Of a stretch of DNA of 64,000 bases, positions 1-8,531 are shown one piece after another. Source of the stretch: Verrucomicrobiota bacterium (lineage in GTDB: Bacteria > Verrucomicrobiota > Verrucomicrobiia > Chthoniobacterales > Xiphinematobacteraceae); the NCBI GenBank assembly GCA_023269545.1, contig JAHFTB010000003.1:1-64000 (forward strand), read 5' to 3'. Position numbers and translations under genes: made by a program. Position 1 is the stretch's first letter; each line of letters starts with the position of its first letter. The notes below the pieces were generated by a model. It was not told the DNA's origin, searched no databases, and saw nothing but the letters and a program-made list of their open reading frames with translations.

Positions 1-2629
1 TAGGGAAAACATCTTGGGAATTAAAAAGATCTATTTCAGAAATTTCTCCTCGTTCGAAAAAAGCCCCGCCTCGGTTTTGGTAGGGAGGTTTACTAAGAAG
101 TCTGCTTTGAAAGTGATGGACTAATAACCGAATATCTTCGCTTTCCAAACCTCTGGATTCATTGCCACTCCACCGAAAGTCGTGCAGCAAGGCTTTCAAA
201 ACAGCACCGTTTTCGCGCAGGACTCCATTAATATTGACAGAACCTGGCAGTGAGCGGTCGTCGGACACAGAAAAAATATCACATAACCGCCATGCAGTCC
301 ATTCCCGGCTCGGTGCAAGAGGATCCCTGTCCCAAACAGCCGGCGTCTGGTCCGAAAGGTGAAATTCCGGTTGCCCGATCCGTAAACTTTTTCCACCACC
401 CCTATCTCGTTCGATTTGCGAGAGGGAGCCTCTGATTGGATCAAAAACCGAGCCCAAATCTGCGATGGTTTTTAAAGGAGTGTCGGGAAATACGGCTGGG
501 GCAAAATTCTCGGTATTTTGCTCGGTATTTTCAGAAAAAACTGGGTCCGCCCATTTCTTAAAATTGATATATGCAGAGCGCACAGTTCCCAGCGAACCCT
601 TGCCAGGAAAATTCTCTATTCCCACATTCTGTAAAAAGCGTGTATGCGGAACAGGATTATGGAGTAAGTTGAGAGCATCAGCCATCGCTGCGTTTTTGCC
701 TGCAGTGGCATTCTGTTCTCCGAGGAGCAGCTGTTCGTTCAGCGTACGGGGGTCGCCAATCTGGTGTGCTTGGTTGAGCTCGCCCTGCAGACCGGAACTT
801 CGAATATACCAGAAAATATCGTTTTCCTTTTGTCCATTATTTTCTCTCATCGCGATACTCTGATTAATAGGTAGATAACCAAATCCATCAATCCAACCAT
901 GATCATTGACAAGAAGGTATTCAGTTTCATGATCGGCATTTCCTCCATTCCGCAACTTGGTGCGCACTTCATATAATCCTGTTTTGACTCCATTCTGAAT
1001 CCGATAGGTCACTCCCGAAAACCGCCGTTTCCATTGCGGAAACTCATTGGTCCTAAAAAACTGCGCTCCCCTAGGAAATAAAGTGACTGGAAGCTCATCA
1101 GGAAATGTGGTCAGAACTGTCGCAGTGCCGGGTTGAAAAACAAGGGGAGCCCCCTTCAAGGATTTAAAGCTCACGAGTGGAATTTCGATGTCGCGTTCAT
1201 CCGAAGATGGAATTCCAGTACCCTGAAGACCCCTTCCATTCAAATCCCATGACGGTTGATTTCTGAGGATCAATCGAGCCCCGGGTCCCAGATCTTTCAC
1301 TCGAATGGGCTCATTACTCAAATTCCAAAATTCCAGGAAATGGTCGAGGGTCATTTCAAACTTCGCTCCCTCAGAAGACTGAGCCGTAAAATTAGAGAAT
1401 GGATGCATGCTTATTAGGCGCGCCGCCAAAGCATATTCCTGCAAGTAAGGGATCCTCTTTTTTCCAATGGCGGCAATAGGATTGGGTCCAAATCCTTTTG
1501 TAGGACGCAGTATCCTGGTATCTGTGGAAGATAAGACAGGAAAATTCTCTGCATTGAGTACTCGCGTAGGATTAGGGCCCGGAAGCAGAAAATCCCGTAC
1601 ATTGACCGCCAATTTATTCAGGTAAATTTCTTCATGTCGTTTTGAAATTCGGTGGATATGATTTAGAGATGTCATGGGACGATAAAAGCGTTGCCCGAAG
1701 TATGGACTTTCTCGTTGCACGGCTGAGATAAAGCGGTCCAATTGCTTTCGAATCTCTTTTTGAGACAATGTCGGAACGAATAATTTGTGAATATTTGTTC
1801 GCGGAAACCCCCGTCTGGTAAAATTGAGGGATTCTGAGTGCACCGTGCAGAGGAATTTCCACCGCTCCCATTGATCCGGAGTCAGACGCAAGACCAAGTT
1901 GGACTGTCCCAAATCCCCAAACCCTCCTAATTGCTCTCGGAGAGCAACCAATCGGCGCGCCCACTCTTCCCGCATTTCGTGGCCGACATCCGGCAATTGT
2001 GATAGGATGGCTTGCAGCGAAATATCCTTTGCGGCCAGTAAAATCGGAGAGCCATCACAGGATGCCTCTTGGATATTCAGCTTGAAACTTTCATCCTCCA
2101 GCATGAAAGCAAATCGGGCGAGCAAGGGGGCCTCCTTATCAGGAGATAAGGGGATCCAAGGGGCGCAAATGGATACGGCTTCCCTCCCTGGGGGGGCCAT
2201 CCAATTTTTTGGAGAGAGTCGATTCAAATCACAAAGCTCAGGAGGAGAATCAAAGGGCGTTTCCCCAAGTTCTCGCGCTTCTCGGATGCCGGAAATTAAA
2301 GGAAGCACCAGAATATGAGCCGGTTGATTGGCATCGAATCTTTGAAAAATGTGCAGCGCAGTTCCGGGGGTTTTTAGTCCCGGCAAACGTTCTTCCCAGA
2401 CAGAAACAGAATCCGGATACTGGGTAATAGTTTCACAAAGCAAAGATTGAGCAGTCGCCAGAGCCGCTTGAACCGCAGTTTCTGCTCTCAGAACCTCCTG
2501 ACGATGAAGAATAGCCCTCCTCTCCACTCTAATCGCTATCCAAGCAACCATTAATATTCCTCCCACCAAACCCATGCAAAGAAGGACCCAGATCAATGCC
2601 GAACCCTTGCAGGCGACAGAAGATTTCAC
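1..2629 (-). CDS. Verru_Chthon cassette protein A-like large protein (partial, runs off left edge)
   Basis: One reading frame stays open from a GTG at 2629 to the window edge (876 codons, no stop), so the C-terminus is missing. The GTG overlaps the TGA of the upstream pseudopilin gene (GTGA), which argues for coupled translation and for this start. The N-terminus has a short basic stretch, then one hydrophobic segment (about residues 8-27, beginning ALIWVLLCMGLVGG) and an amphipathic ERRAILHRQEVLRAE region, as in PilX/GspK-type and Verru_Chthon cassette A proteins. The remainder is a long, probably extracytoplasmic region with no enzyme motif I recognise. Family known: large proteins encoded beside pseudopilin-like genes in Verrucomicrobiota, role unproven. 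The family call is inferred from the N-terminus, size and neighbours; a GspK-like minor pseudopilin is the alternative. Confidence 0.6.
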   Translation of the reverse strand, partial: MKSSVACKGSALIWVLLCMGLVGGILMVAWIAIRVERRAILHRQEVLRAETAVQAALATAQSLLCETITQYPDSVSVWEERLPGLKTPGTALHIFQRFDANQPAHILVLPLISGIREARELGETPFDSPPELCDLNRLSPKNWMAPPGREAVSICAPWIPLSPDKEAPLLARFAFMLEDESFKLNIQEASCDGSPILLAAKDISLQAILSQLPDVGHEMREEWARRLVALREQLGGFGDLGQSNLVLRLTPDQWERWKFLCTVHSESLNFTRRGFPRTNIHKLFVPTLSQKEIRKQLDRFISAVQRESPYFGQRFYRPMTSLNHIHRISKRHEEIYLNKLAVNVRDFLLPGPNPTRVLNAENFPVLSSTDTRILRPTKGFGPNPIAAIGKKRIPYLQEYALAARLISMHPFSNFTAQSSEGAKFEMTLDHFLEFWNLSNEPIRVKDLGPGARLILRNQPSWDLNGRGLQGTGIPSSDERDIEIPLVSFKSLKGAPLVFQPGTATVLTTFPDELPVTLFPRGAQFFRTNEFPQWKRRFSGVTYRIQNGVKTGLYEVRTKLRNGGNADHETEYLLVNDHGWIDGFGYLPINQSIAMRENNGQKENDIFWYIRSSGLQGELNQAHQIGDPRTLNEQLLLGEQNATAGKNAAMADALNLLHNPVPHTRFLQNVGIENFPGKGSLGTVRSAYINFKKWADPVFSENTEQNTENFAPAVFPDTPLKTIADLGSVFDPIRGSLSQIERDRGGGKSLRIGQPEFHLSDQTPAVWDRDPLAPSREWTAWRLCDIFSVSDDRSLPGSVNINGVLRENGAVLKALLHDFRWSGNESRGLESEDIRLLVHHFQSRLLSKPPYQNRGGAFFERGEISEIDLFNSQDVFP

Positions 2630-3357
2630 GGGCTTGGAATCCACTTTCCCATTCTTGGAACAGGAATCCTCGCATGAAATGTCTGAGGCATATGCTGCCG
2701 GAAAGGAAGGAAAGTCACTGAATATTCCAATCCGACACTGCTTCCTGGTATCCACTGTGCTTGCTTCTGTCCCCGCTCATCAATGGAATGCAGTTGGAAG
2801 TAGGATACATTGCGAATAAGATTTCGGCTCAGAACAGCATCTTTCTTAGAAAGGGCTTGCATCAGAGGCGTACGGCTCGCGAGGGCGGCGACGGTTGTTT
2901 CGGCTTTCCACAAATGCCGCGAAATCATGCCGGAATGAAACCGATATTGTACTGCGCATATCGAATTTCCAGGGTCTTGAGTGACAAACGAACGTTCCCA
3001 CCCGCCGGAAACCCGCTTAAGCAATACGAGAGAAAATGCACCATCCCCCTTTGACGGAAGATGGAATACTATTGGCTCTTCGTTTTTGGAAAAAAACAGT
3101 CTTTCACAATCCGCTGTGAATGTTTCATAAAATGTTCGGATTTCCTGACAACATCGTGTCCGTTCCGCAACGATGGCTGCAAATTCCACTACCTGATACA
3201 TACAGACTGTCAGCGCACTCATAAAAATTCCCATGAGAGCGAGAGAGACCATCATTTCCAGAAGCGTGAATCCCTGCTTTCCGCAGACAAACAGACGTTT
3301 TTCCTGCTTGGGAAATAGAGCGCCCTTAAAACAAGGAAACCATTCCATGCACCTCAT
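2626..3357 (-). CDS. pseudopilin-like protein (Verru_Chthon cassette C-like)
   Basis: This 243-residue protein carries a prepilin peptidase site, QG|FTLLEMMVS, after a basic leader of about 30 residues, with the conserved Glu at +5 and a hydrophobic helix running to about residue 55. The rest is a polar domain of GspJ-like length. It should be inserted in the inner membrane, cleaved and methylated by a PilD-type peptidase, and assembled as a minor pseudopilin. ATGs at residues 1 and 4 are both possible starts. It overlaps the preceding pseudopilin gene by 32 bp and the following large gene by 4 bp, so the three genes form one tightly coupled transcription unit. The assignment to cassette C rests on length and position and is less certain than the pseudopilin call. 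Confidence 0.65.
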   Translation of the reverse strand: MRCMEWFPCFKGALFPKQEKRLFVCGKQGFTLLEMMVSLALMGIFMSALTVCMYQVVEFAAIVAERTRCCQEIRTFYETFTADCERLFFSKNEEPIVFHLPSKGDGAFSLVLLKRVSGGWERSFVTQDPGNSICAVQYRFHSGMISRHLWKAETTVAALASRTPLMQALSKKDAVLSRNLIRNVSYFQLHSIDERGQKQAQWIPGSSVGLEYSVTFLPFRQHMPQTFHARIPVPRMGKWIPSP

Positions 3358-3778
3358 AAGTTCGCCTCTTTTCTTGTCTTAAATGGCTCGGACTCACCAA
3401 TCGTAACCGCACTGGCAATATCCTATACAAGCTTGTCTTTGCTGGCACTACATAGCTCAGTTGGATCAGCGTCGCCTCTCTCGCAGATTCCACGCCCTGC
3501 TGAAATTGTTGTTTCGAAATTGCCCGCCATCTTTTTGAGTCCACTACGAAAAAAGACTCTTCTGGCACTTCCTCCTCCTTTATCTTTTCTCGCAAAATTT
3601 CTGGACACTGTATTTCCAGGAAATACCGAACCCGCAGCAGATCCCTCGTCGCTGTCAGATTTAAAAACTGTCCATTTCTAATCCATAAAACCCATTCCGC
3701 GGCCATCGCCAACAACGTGATCGCCAAACCAAAGGCCACTAGCAATTCACAAAGAGAAAATGCGCAACTTCTCGACAC
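3326..3778 (-). CDS. small pseudopilin-like protein
   Basis: This 150-residue protein begins with a very short leader and CA|FSLCELLVAFG, a prepilin cleavage motif with Ala instead of Gly at -1 and Glu at +5, followed by a hydrophobic helix (LAITLLAMAAEWVLWI). The remaining 110 residues are polar with no recognised domain. It is the first gene of the three-gene pseudopilin unit and overlaps the next gene by 32 bp. The product is probably a minor pseudopilin of a type II secretion-like or cassette-type assembly. The fourth member seen in complete Verru_Chthon cassettes is not visible here; an IS remnant starts 110 bp upstream, so upstream genes may have been lost. Which cassette letter it corresponds to is unclear. 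Confidence 0.55.
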   Translation of the reverse strand: MSRSCAFSLCELLVAFGLAITLLAMAAEWVLWIRNGQFLNLTATRDLLRVRYFLEIQCPEILREKIKEEEVPEESFFVVDSKRWRAISKQQFQQGVESAREATLIQLSYVVPAKTSLYRILPVRLRLVSPSHLRQEKRRTYEVHGMVSLF

Positions 3779-3888
3779 AAAACAAATCTATACCCATTTC
3801 AAATAATGGACCTGCACTGCGGGTCATTTAAAGTTAGTGAACAGAATCCGTTTTTTTCAGACGATTTATTTTTTTGACACCCAACTTA

Positions 3889-4290
3889 TTATTGGTGCTT
3901 TGCCATAGTATGTAGAAACTGGCTGCCTAAAAAAAACTGTGGGTAAAATTTGCTTCCGGTAAATGAGCAAGAGAAGGGGAAGAGAGTAACTTCACGAGCA
4001 TCGGAGGTACGAAACCCATAGCTTCGGTTTAGCGTTAATTTGACCTTGGCATTGAGGCGCTCAACGACACCGCTGGAATATTGGCATTGAGCCTGAAAGT
4101 AATTTAAAAGAAGAGAGCGGTGGGAGATGAGAGTGCGGGCAACTTTTGTACACCAAGCATCCAAGAATTTAGCAGTCCAGGTAGGAGAACGGTAGGTCTG
4201 AAAATACTGAAAAGCTTGCACTAAGAAAAAGGCACGCAAGGGGCGTAAGGAAGAGGTTTTAATGGTATGCCTGCCTGCGAGGTGAGGCAA
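3889..4290 (-). pseudogene. ISL3-family transposase remnant (C-terminal part)
   Basis: The frame retains the C-terminal ISL3 DDE-transposase signature: an AFQYFQTYRSP segment, FLDAWC, then SSGVVERLNAKVKLTLNRSY and GFRT. The N-terminal two thirds, with the first catalytic Asp residues, are absent. About 12 residues seem deleted after WCTKV relative to the family. After GFRT the frame departs from the family and looks frameshifted. The last roughly 20 codons read through a run of T and an AGGC-TTCTAC segment resembling the end of a dispersed repeat found at 48250-48380. No intact partner copy is present, so this is a dead insertion sequence. Confidence 0.75.
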
Positions 4291-4481
4291 TCGACAATGG
4301 ATCCGCGACGCAACCCGTTAATTACCTGTATAAAATGGTGTTGCCTTGTGGATCAATTGTCAGTTCTTTCTCTAAAATAACTGGCAACGTACCTCGAAGT
4401 CATAAAAACTCACTGTAGAAAATAGCCGTTTCTCAGCAATTTCATCATTGTCGCGCGTCAGTGTCACATCAGTTTGTAATC

Positions 4482-6134
4482 ATGCAAATCCAACTCAATA
4501 CGGTAGACTACATCGTCATTGCTTTCTATTTGAGTACAATCGTTGGAACCGGTCTCTGGGCCGGGATGCGACAGGATCGATCTCAGAGCAAAGCCACGGG
4601 ATATTTTCTAGCTTCCCACAGTTTAAGATGGCCGGCGATCGGATTGGCCCTTTTTGCAACTAATATTTCCTGTGTCCATTTGGTGAGTCTCGCTCAAGCA
4701 GGATACGACCAAGGTCTGCTCATGGGCAACTTCGAGTGGATGGCTGGATTCATATTAATCCTCCTTTCCTTAGTCTTTGCCCCTTTTTATATCCGCTCCA
4801 AAATCGCAACTCTGCCGGATTTTTTAGAACGTCGTTATTCTCGCGAATGTAGGGATTGGCTGGCGATGGTCTCGATGGTGGCTGCTATCACGTTTCATAT
4901 TGCATTTCCATTAGTTACCGGATGGGTAGTTCTTCATAGTGTATTTGGTATCGATAAGTGGACCTGTATTATTTTAGTTTGTATTCTCACCGCTATTTAC
5001 ACGGTATTCGGTGGTTTGGCAGCCGTTGTGATTACGGAAATGATACAGGCGCTGGTTTTATTAGGCGGAGCAGTTTTGATCACGTGGTTCGCCTGGCATA
5101 AAGCCGGCGGGTGGGAAGGCATGGTTGCGACACTCCAGGCCAATGGTGAAATGACTCAGCTATCCATGCTTCATTCTTCATCAGTCGATCCGCAATTCCC
5201 CTGGTATGCGATGTTTTTAGGCTGTCCAGTGCTAGGTATTTGGTGTTGGTGTGCCGACCAAACGATTGTACAGCGTGTTTTAGGAGCTAAGGACGAAAAC
5301 CATGCCCGCATAGGCGCCCTCTTTTGTGCAGCTATTAAAATACTTCCTGTTTTTATTTTTGTCCTGCCAGGCCTCTTATTTTTTGCCATTCTTCAGCAAA
5401 ATCAATTTCCGGGTCTGGAGGTCTCTAATAGCAAAGAAGTATATGGCCTCATGATGAAGACATTAATTCCTCATGGCCTATTTGGAATTATGGTTGCGGC
5501 ATTAATGGCGGCTCTTATGGGCAATCTCGCCAGTGCGGCGAATTCAACCGCCACACTATTCAGTTACGATATTTGGAAAAGATTCTATCCCAATACCCCC
5601 GACCATCAATTGGTTTGGATTGGGCGAATCGCTTCTATGGTCGCATTTGCCTTGGGAATAGGCCTGGTTCCATTGCTGGATCGTTACGAAAGCATTTTTT
5701 CCGGAGCAAACGATATCAGTGCTCATCTTGCCCCTCCAATCACCTGTGTCTTCTTAGTGGGGATTTTTTGGCCAGCGGCATCCGCAAGGGGAGCAAAGTG
5801 GACAATGTGGATGGGCTCAGCTTTAGGTGCCGCCTTCTACACACTCAAGATCCTTTCTCAATGGCAGCCTAATTGGATAAGTTGGGCGCCTACCTTCGTG
5901 TATCAAACCCCGTTCCTGATCATGGCATTCTATATGTTCGTTACCTGCTTATCCCTTCAAATCATTCTTACACTCTGTCTCCCGAAACTTGCCCATGAAG
6001 ATCCGGAACAACTATTTTGGAAACGACCACTGGATTGTATCCGTTCGCCAGGATGGAGCGGAATCGGAAACTACCGTTTTCTAGCGGCCGCAATTGCCGT
6101 CGCCTTCATTATCCTTTATTATAAATTTAGATGA
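4482..6134 (+). CDS. sodium/solute symporter (SSS family)
   Basis: This is a polytopic inner-membrane protein of about 550 residues with some 13-14 hydrophobic segments, the size and pattern of SSS (SLC5-type) Na+-coupled transporters. The N-terminus (VDYIVIAFYLSTIVGTGLWAG, then GYFLASHSLRWPAIGLALFATN) and the GGLAAVVITEMIQA segment near residue 190 are typical of the sugar/inositol branch. I chose the ATG at 4482; a GTG at 4461 in the same frame gives seven extra residues that the family does not need. It is convergent with a ribose-type ABC operon, so two sugar uptake systems, one Na+-driven and one ATP-driven, lie together. The substrate cannot be fixed from sequence. A strong stem-loop follows the stop. 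Confidence 0.85.
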   Translation: MQIQLNTVDYIVIAFYLSTIVGTGLWAGMRQDRSQSKATGYFLASHSLRWPAIGLALFATNISCVHLVSLAQAGYDQGLLMGNFEWMAGFILILLSLVFAPFYIRSKIATLPDFLERRYSRECRDWLAMVSMVAAITFHIAFPLVTGWVVLHSVFGIDKWTCIILVCILTAIYTVFGGLAAVVITEMIQALVLLGGAVLITWFAWHKAGGWEGMVATLQANGEMTQLSMLHSSSVDPQFPWYAMFLGCPVLGIWCWCADQTIVQRVLGAKDENHARIGALFCAAIKILPVFIFVLPGLLFFAILQQNQFPGLEVSNSKEVYGLMMKTLIPHGLFGIMVAALMAALMGNLASAANSTATLFSYDIWKRFYPNTPDHQLVWIGRIASMVAFALGIGLVPLLDRYESIFSGANDISAHLAPPITCVFLVGIFWPAASARGAKWTMWMGSALGAAFYTLKILSQWQPNWISWAPTFVYQTPFLIMAFYMFVTCLSLQIILTLCLPKLAHEDPEQLFWKRPLDCIRSPGWSGIGNYRFLAAAIAVAFIILYYKFR

Positions 6135-6176
6135 ATGCCCCCAAAAGGACCGGACAGTTATGGGGCAAAGCAGCCG

Positions 6177-6209
6177 CTCGGGCTCCCGCCAAGCTAGCGG
6201 GAGCCCGAG
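6177..6209. terminator. 13-bp perfect stem-loop between convergent genes
   Basis: CTCGGGCTCCCGC at 6177-6189 is perfectly complementary to 6197-6209 across a 7-nt loop. It sits between the symporter stop (6134, + strand) and the rbsB stop (6214, - strand), where a shared bidirectional terminator is expected. Neither side has a clear T-tract, so it may act as an RNA 3'-end stabiliser or a factor-dependent terminator instead. Confidence 0.6.
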
Positions 6210-6213
6210 AAGA

Positions 6214-7155
6214 CTAGTCGTACAATGCGGCGGAGATTGTAGGATTGTCGATGTTGGTTTTGTCGTACCAATAAAATCCGGTATCAATCGTCTTAGGCAA
6301 TTTTTCGCCTTTCAGAGCCTTCACTGCAGCTTCCACCGTTTTATAGCCGATGCTTACAGGATTCTGAGTGATTGCGCCAGCCATGCTGCCGTTGCGAATC
6401 GCGTCCTTCTGTTGTTTGCCGGAGTCAAAGCCGATAACTACCAGTTTACGCTTCATTTCCCTCACACCATTCAATACGCCAATAGCAGAACCTTCATTGG
6501 TACCGAAAATACCTTTCAAGTGCGGATAGGCTTGTAGGATGGACTTCGTAACTTCAGTCGATTTCAACTGATCACCAGCGCCGTATTGAATACTGACAAG
6601 CTGGATCTTCGGATAAGCAGCTTTGATACGGTCGACGAAACCCTCACGGCGATCGATTCCGGTAAGGCTGGTCTGATCGTGTGCCACCACAGCCACTTGC
6701 CCTTCTTTGCCTATCAGCTCCGCCATCTTATCAGCTGCCAGCGCTGCCGCCGCCCGATTATTGGTGGCAGCAGTGGTCACTGGGATATTGCTATCGACGC
6801 CCGAATCAAAGGCAACAATAATGACATGGGCGGCCTGGGCCTTTTTCAGTAAAGGTAAGACAGCTTGGGTATCCAGCGCAGCAAGACCGATCGCTTTGGG
6901 ATTCTTGCCTAATGCAGCCGAAAGCATATCGATCTGCTTGTCGACCATGGCTTCTGTTTCCGGGCCTTCGAAAGAAACCCTGACATGGAAATCCTTAGCA
7001 GCCTGTTCCGAACCGGCCTTCACCGATTGCCAGAATTGGTGCTGAAAACCTTTTGAGATGATGGGAATATAAATGTCTTCGGCTAACGCGGACGCGCTGC
7101 ATCCAAATACAAGTGCCAAACTAATGGCTATGTTGATGAATCTTTTTTTTATCAT
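6214..7155 (-). CDS. rbsB: periplasmic sugar-binding protein of ABC transporter (RbsB-like)
   Basis: This 313-residue protein has a classical signal peptide (MIKKRF, hydrophobic core, cleavage near ALA|ED at residue 25; the Cys in VFGC is not in a good lipobox). The mature part is a two-lobed Peripla_BP_4 fold: IPIISKGFQHQFWQSVKAG at the N-lobe, TNNRAAAALAADKM, then FGTNEGSAIGVL and VVIGFDSGKQQKDAI, all standard in ribose/galactose/xylitol-type binding proteins. It should capture a monosaccharide or polyol and deliver it to the RbsC permease. It is the last gene of rbsA-rbsC-rbsB but is separated from rbsC by about 295 bp that hold two copies of an 88-bp inverted repeat element. The exact sugar is unknown. 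Confidence 0.88.
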   Translation of the reverse strand: MIKKRFINIAISLALVFGCSASALAEDIYIPIISKGFQHQFWQSVKAGSEQAAKDFHVRVSFEGPETEAMVDKQIDMLSAALGKNPKAIGLAALDTQAVLPLLKKAQAAHVIIVAFDSGVDSNIPVTTAATNNRAAAALAADKMAELIGKEGQVAVVAHDQTSLTGIDRREGFVDRIKAAYPKIQLVSIQYGAGDQLKSTEVTKSILQAYPHLKGIFGTNEGSAIGVLNGVREMKRKLVVIGFDSGKQQKDAIRNGSMAGAITQNPVSIGYKTVEAAVKALKGEKLPKTIDTGFYWYDKTNIDNPTISAALYD

Positions 7156-7267
7156 TTTTTTGGTTTATTTTTTATAAGTACTGCGGGCTATAGCAAAAAT
7201 AACGGTATAGTCGAACTCATTTCATAGGATTTTTTCTCTCTCTATCCATCTGAACCATCTGTTCAAA

Positions 7268-7453
7268 CATCACTTAGTAACTGACGTTACGCACTTTTAG
7301 GAGCTCTGGGAGCAAAAAAATCATTTTAGCCTACAAGGTTTCCTTTTTTGCGTCACATCACTTAGTAACTAACGTTACGCATTTTTAGGAGCTCTGGGAG
7401 CAAAAAAACCATTTTAGCCTACAAGGTTTCCTTTTTTGCGTCACATCACTTAG
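7268..7453. repeat. array of two 88-bp inverted-repeat elements plus a partial third end
   Basis: CTTAG starts at 7273, 7361 and 7449, giving an exact 88-bp period; the two units are nearly identical. Each unit is bounded by TTAGTAACTGACGTTACGCA and a right end whose reverse complement matches it at 16 of 20 positions, with an inner GAGCTC / GCTC-TGG-GAGC hairpin and A/T runs. The same element occurs inverted at 20791-20969 and singly at 60122-60215. The TTA of the third boundary supplies the TAA stop codon of rbsC. A MITE- or REP-like mobile palindrome is the best description. Confidence 0.8.
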
Positions 7454-8496
7454 TCACGCCGTTGTCGGCGCAAAGTATCCACATAAACCGCCAGGATAAT
7501 AATCAACCCCGTCACTACGGTCTGCCATTCTTGCGCTACTGACATCATACGCAAACCATTGGTCAGAACACTCATAATAAAAGCACCCAGGAGAGTGCCG
7601 ACGATGGTACCGGTACCACCAGACAGAGAAGCACCGCCAATCACCACTGCGGCAATCGCATCCAATTCGTAACCCTGTCCCAGAGCCGGTTGCGCTGAAT
7701 TTAAGCGGGAAGCAATTAACAAACCGGCGATCCCACAGATAGCACCAGCAACGGTATATACAGCTATCTTCCAGAAATTGACATTGACGCCTGACAATCG
7801 CAATGCCTCCTCATTACTGCCCAACGCAAAGGTATAGCGACCGAAGAGAGTCTTTTTGAGCAGAATATGAGCTACAATCGCCACAAGAAACATAATCAGC
7901 ACCGCATTCGGGATGGGTATGCTCGGAATCCAATTACCAATCCATGAATCCTGCGAAATGCTGGAAAAGCCTGGCGTATCATTGAAGTAAATCGGCTTGG
8001 TTCCCGAGATGACCAACGCCAAGCCTTTATACAACATCATCATCCCCAGGGTGGCGATAAAAGGAGGAATTTTCAGCTTAGCTATCAGCGTGCCGGAAAT
8101 CCAACCACATAAGGCGCCAGAGACTATCGCAGCCATAATGCCAATGGAAAGACGCATCCCCCAAAAGGTAAGAAACACGCCGGCCATCACCGCACAAAAA
8201 GTCATTAAGGTGCCGACGGACAAATCGATACCGGAAGTGATGATGACAAAGGTACAGGCAATCGCCAACACGCCATTTACGGAGGTCGATTGCAGGATGC
8301 TCACCAAATTATCAATCTCCAGGAAATTCGGTGAAGCGATGCTAAAAAATACTAGCAAAGCCACTAAGCTGGCAAACACCAACAATTTTTGCCGAGTAAA
8401 ACGAAAAATTTTGGCCCCAAGACCAGAGGGAGCGAGCGTCCCCATTCCGTCGATGGGCTGTGTGACTTGCAAGGGGGAATCCTGAATATTTGCCAT
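7450..8496 (-). CDS. rbsC: sugar ABC transporter permease (RbsC-like)
   Basis: This 348-residue protein is a BPD_transp_2 permease with about 8-10 membrane segments. Diagnostic stretches are SIASPNFLEIDNLVSILQ, FVIITSGIDLSVGTLM, and near the C-terminus IGGASLSGGTGTIVGTLLGA followed by VVTGLIIILAVYVDTLRR, which match ribose/xylose permeases. A 40-residue N-terminal extension before the first helix is somewhat long. It forms the membrane channel with the RbsA ATPase. The gene lies 35 bp downstream of rbsA. Its stop codon is made by the edge of the 88-bp repeat array that separates it from rbsB. Confidence 0.9.
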   Translation of the reverse strand: MANIQDSPLQVTQPIDGMGTLAPSGLGAKIFRFTRQKLLVFASLVALLVFFSIASPNFLEIDNLVSILQSTSVNGVLAIACTFVIITSGIDLSVGTLMTFCAVMAGVFLTFWGMRLSIGIMAAIVSGALCGWISGTLIAKLKIPPFIATLGMMMLYKGLALVISGTKPIYFNDTPGFSSISQDSWIGNWIPSIPIPNAVLIMFLVAIVAHILLKKTLFGRYTFALGSNEEALRLSGVNVNFWKIAVYTVAGAICGIAGLLIASRLNSAQPALGQGYELDAIAAVVIGGASLSGGTGTIVGTLLGAFIMSVLTNGLRMMSVAQEWQTVVTGLIIILAVYVDTLRRQRRD

Positions 8497-8531
8497 GTTT
8501 TTCTATAACTTTGAATAGGTGGATTTGAGTA

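Noticed and set aside
7268-7453. CRISPR array
   Set aside because: The units are contiguous 88-bp near-identical copies with no spacers and no cas genes nearby.
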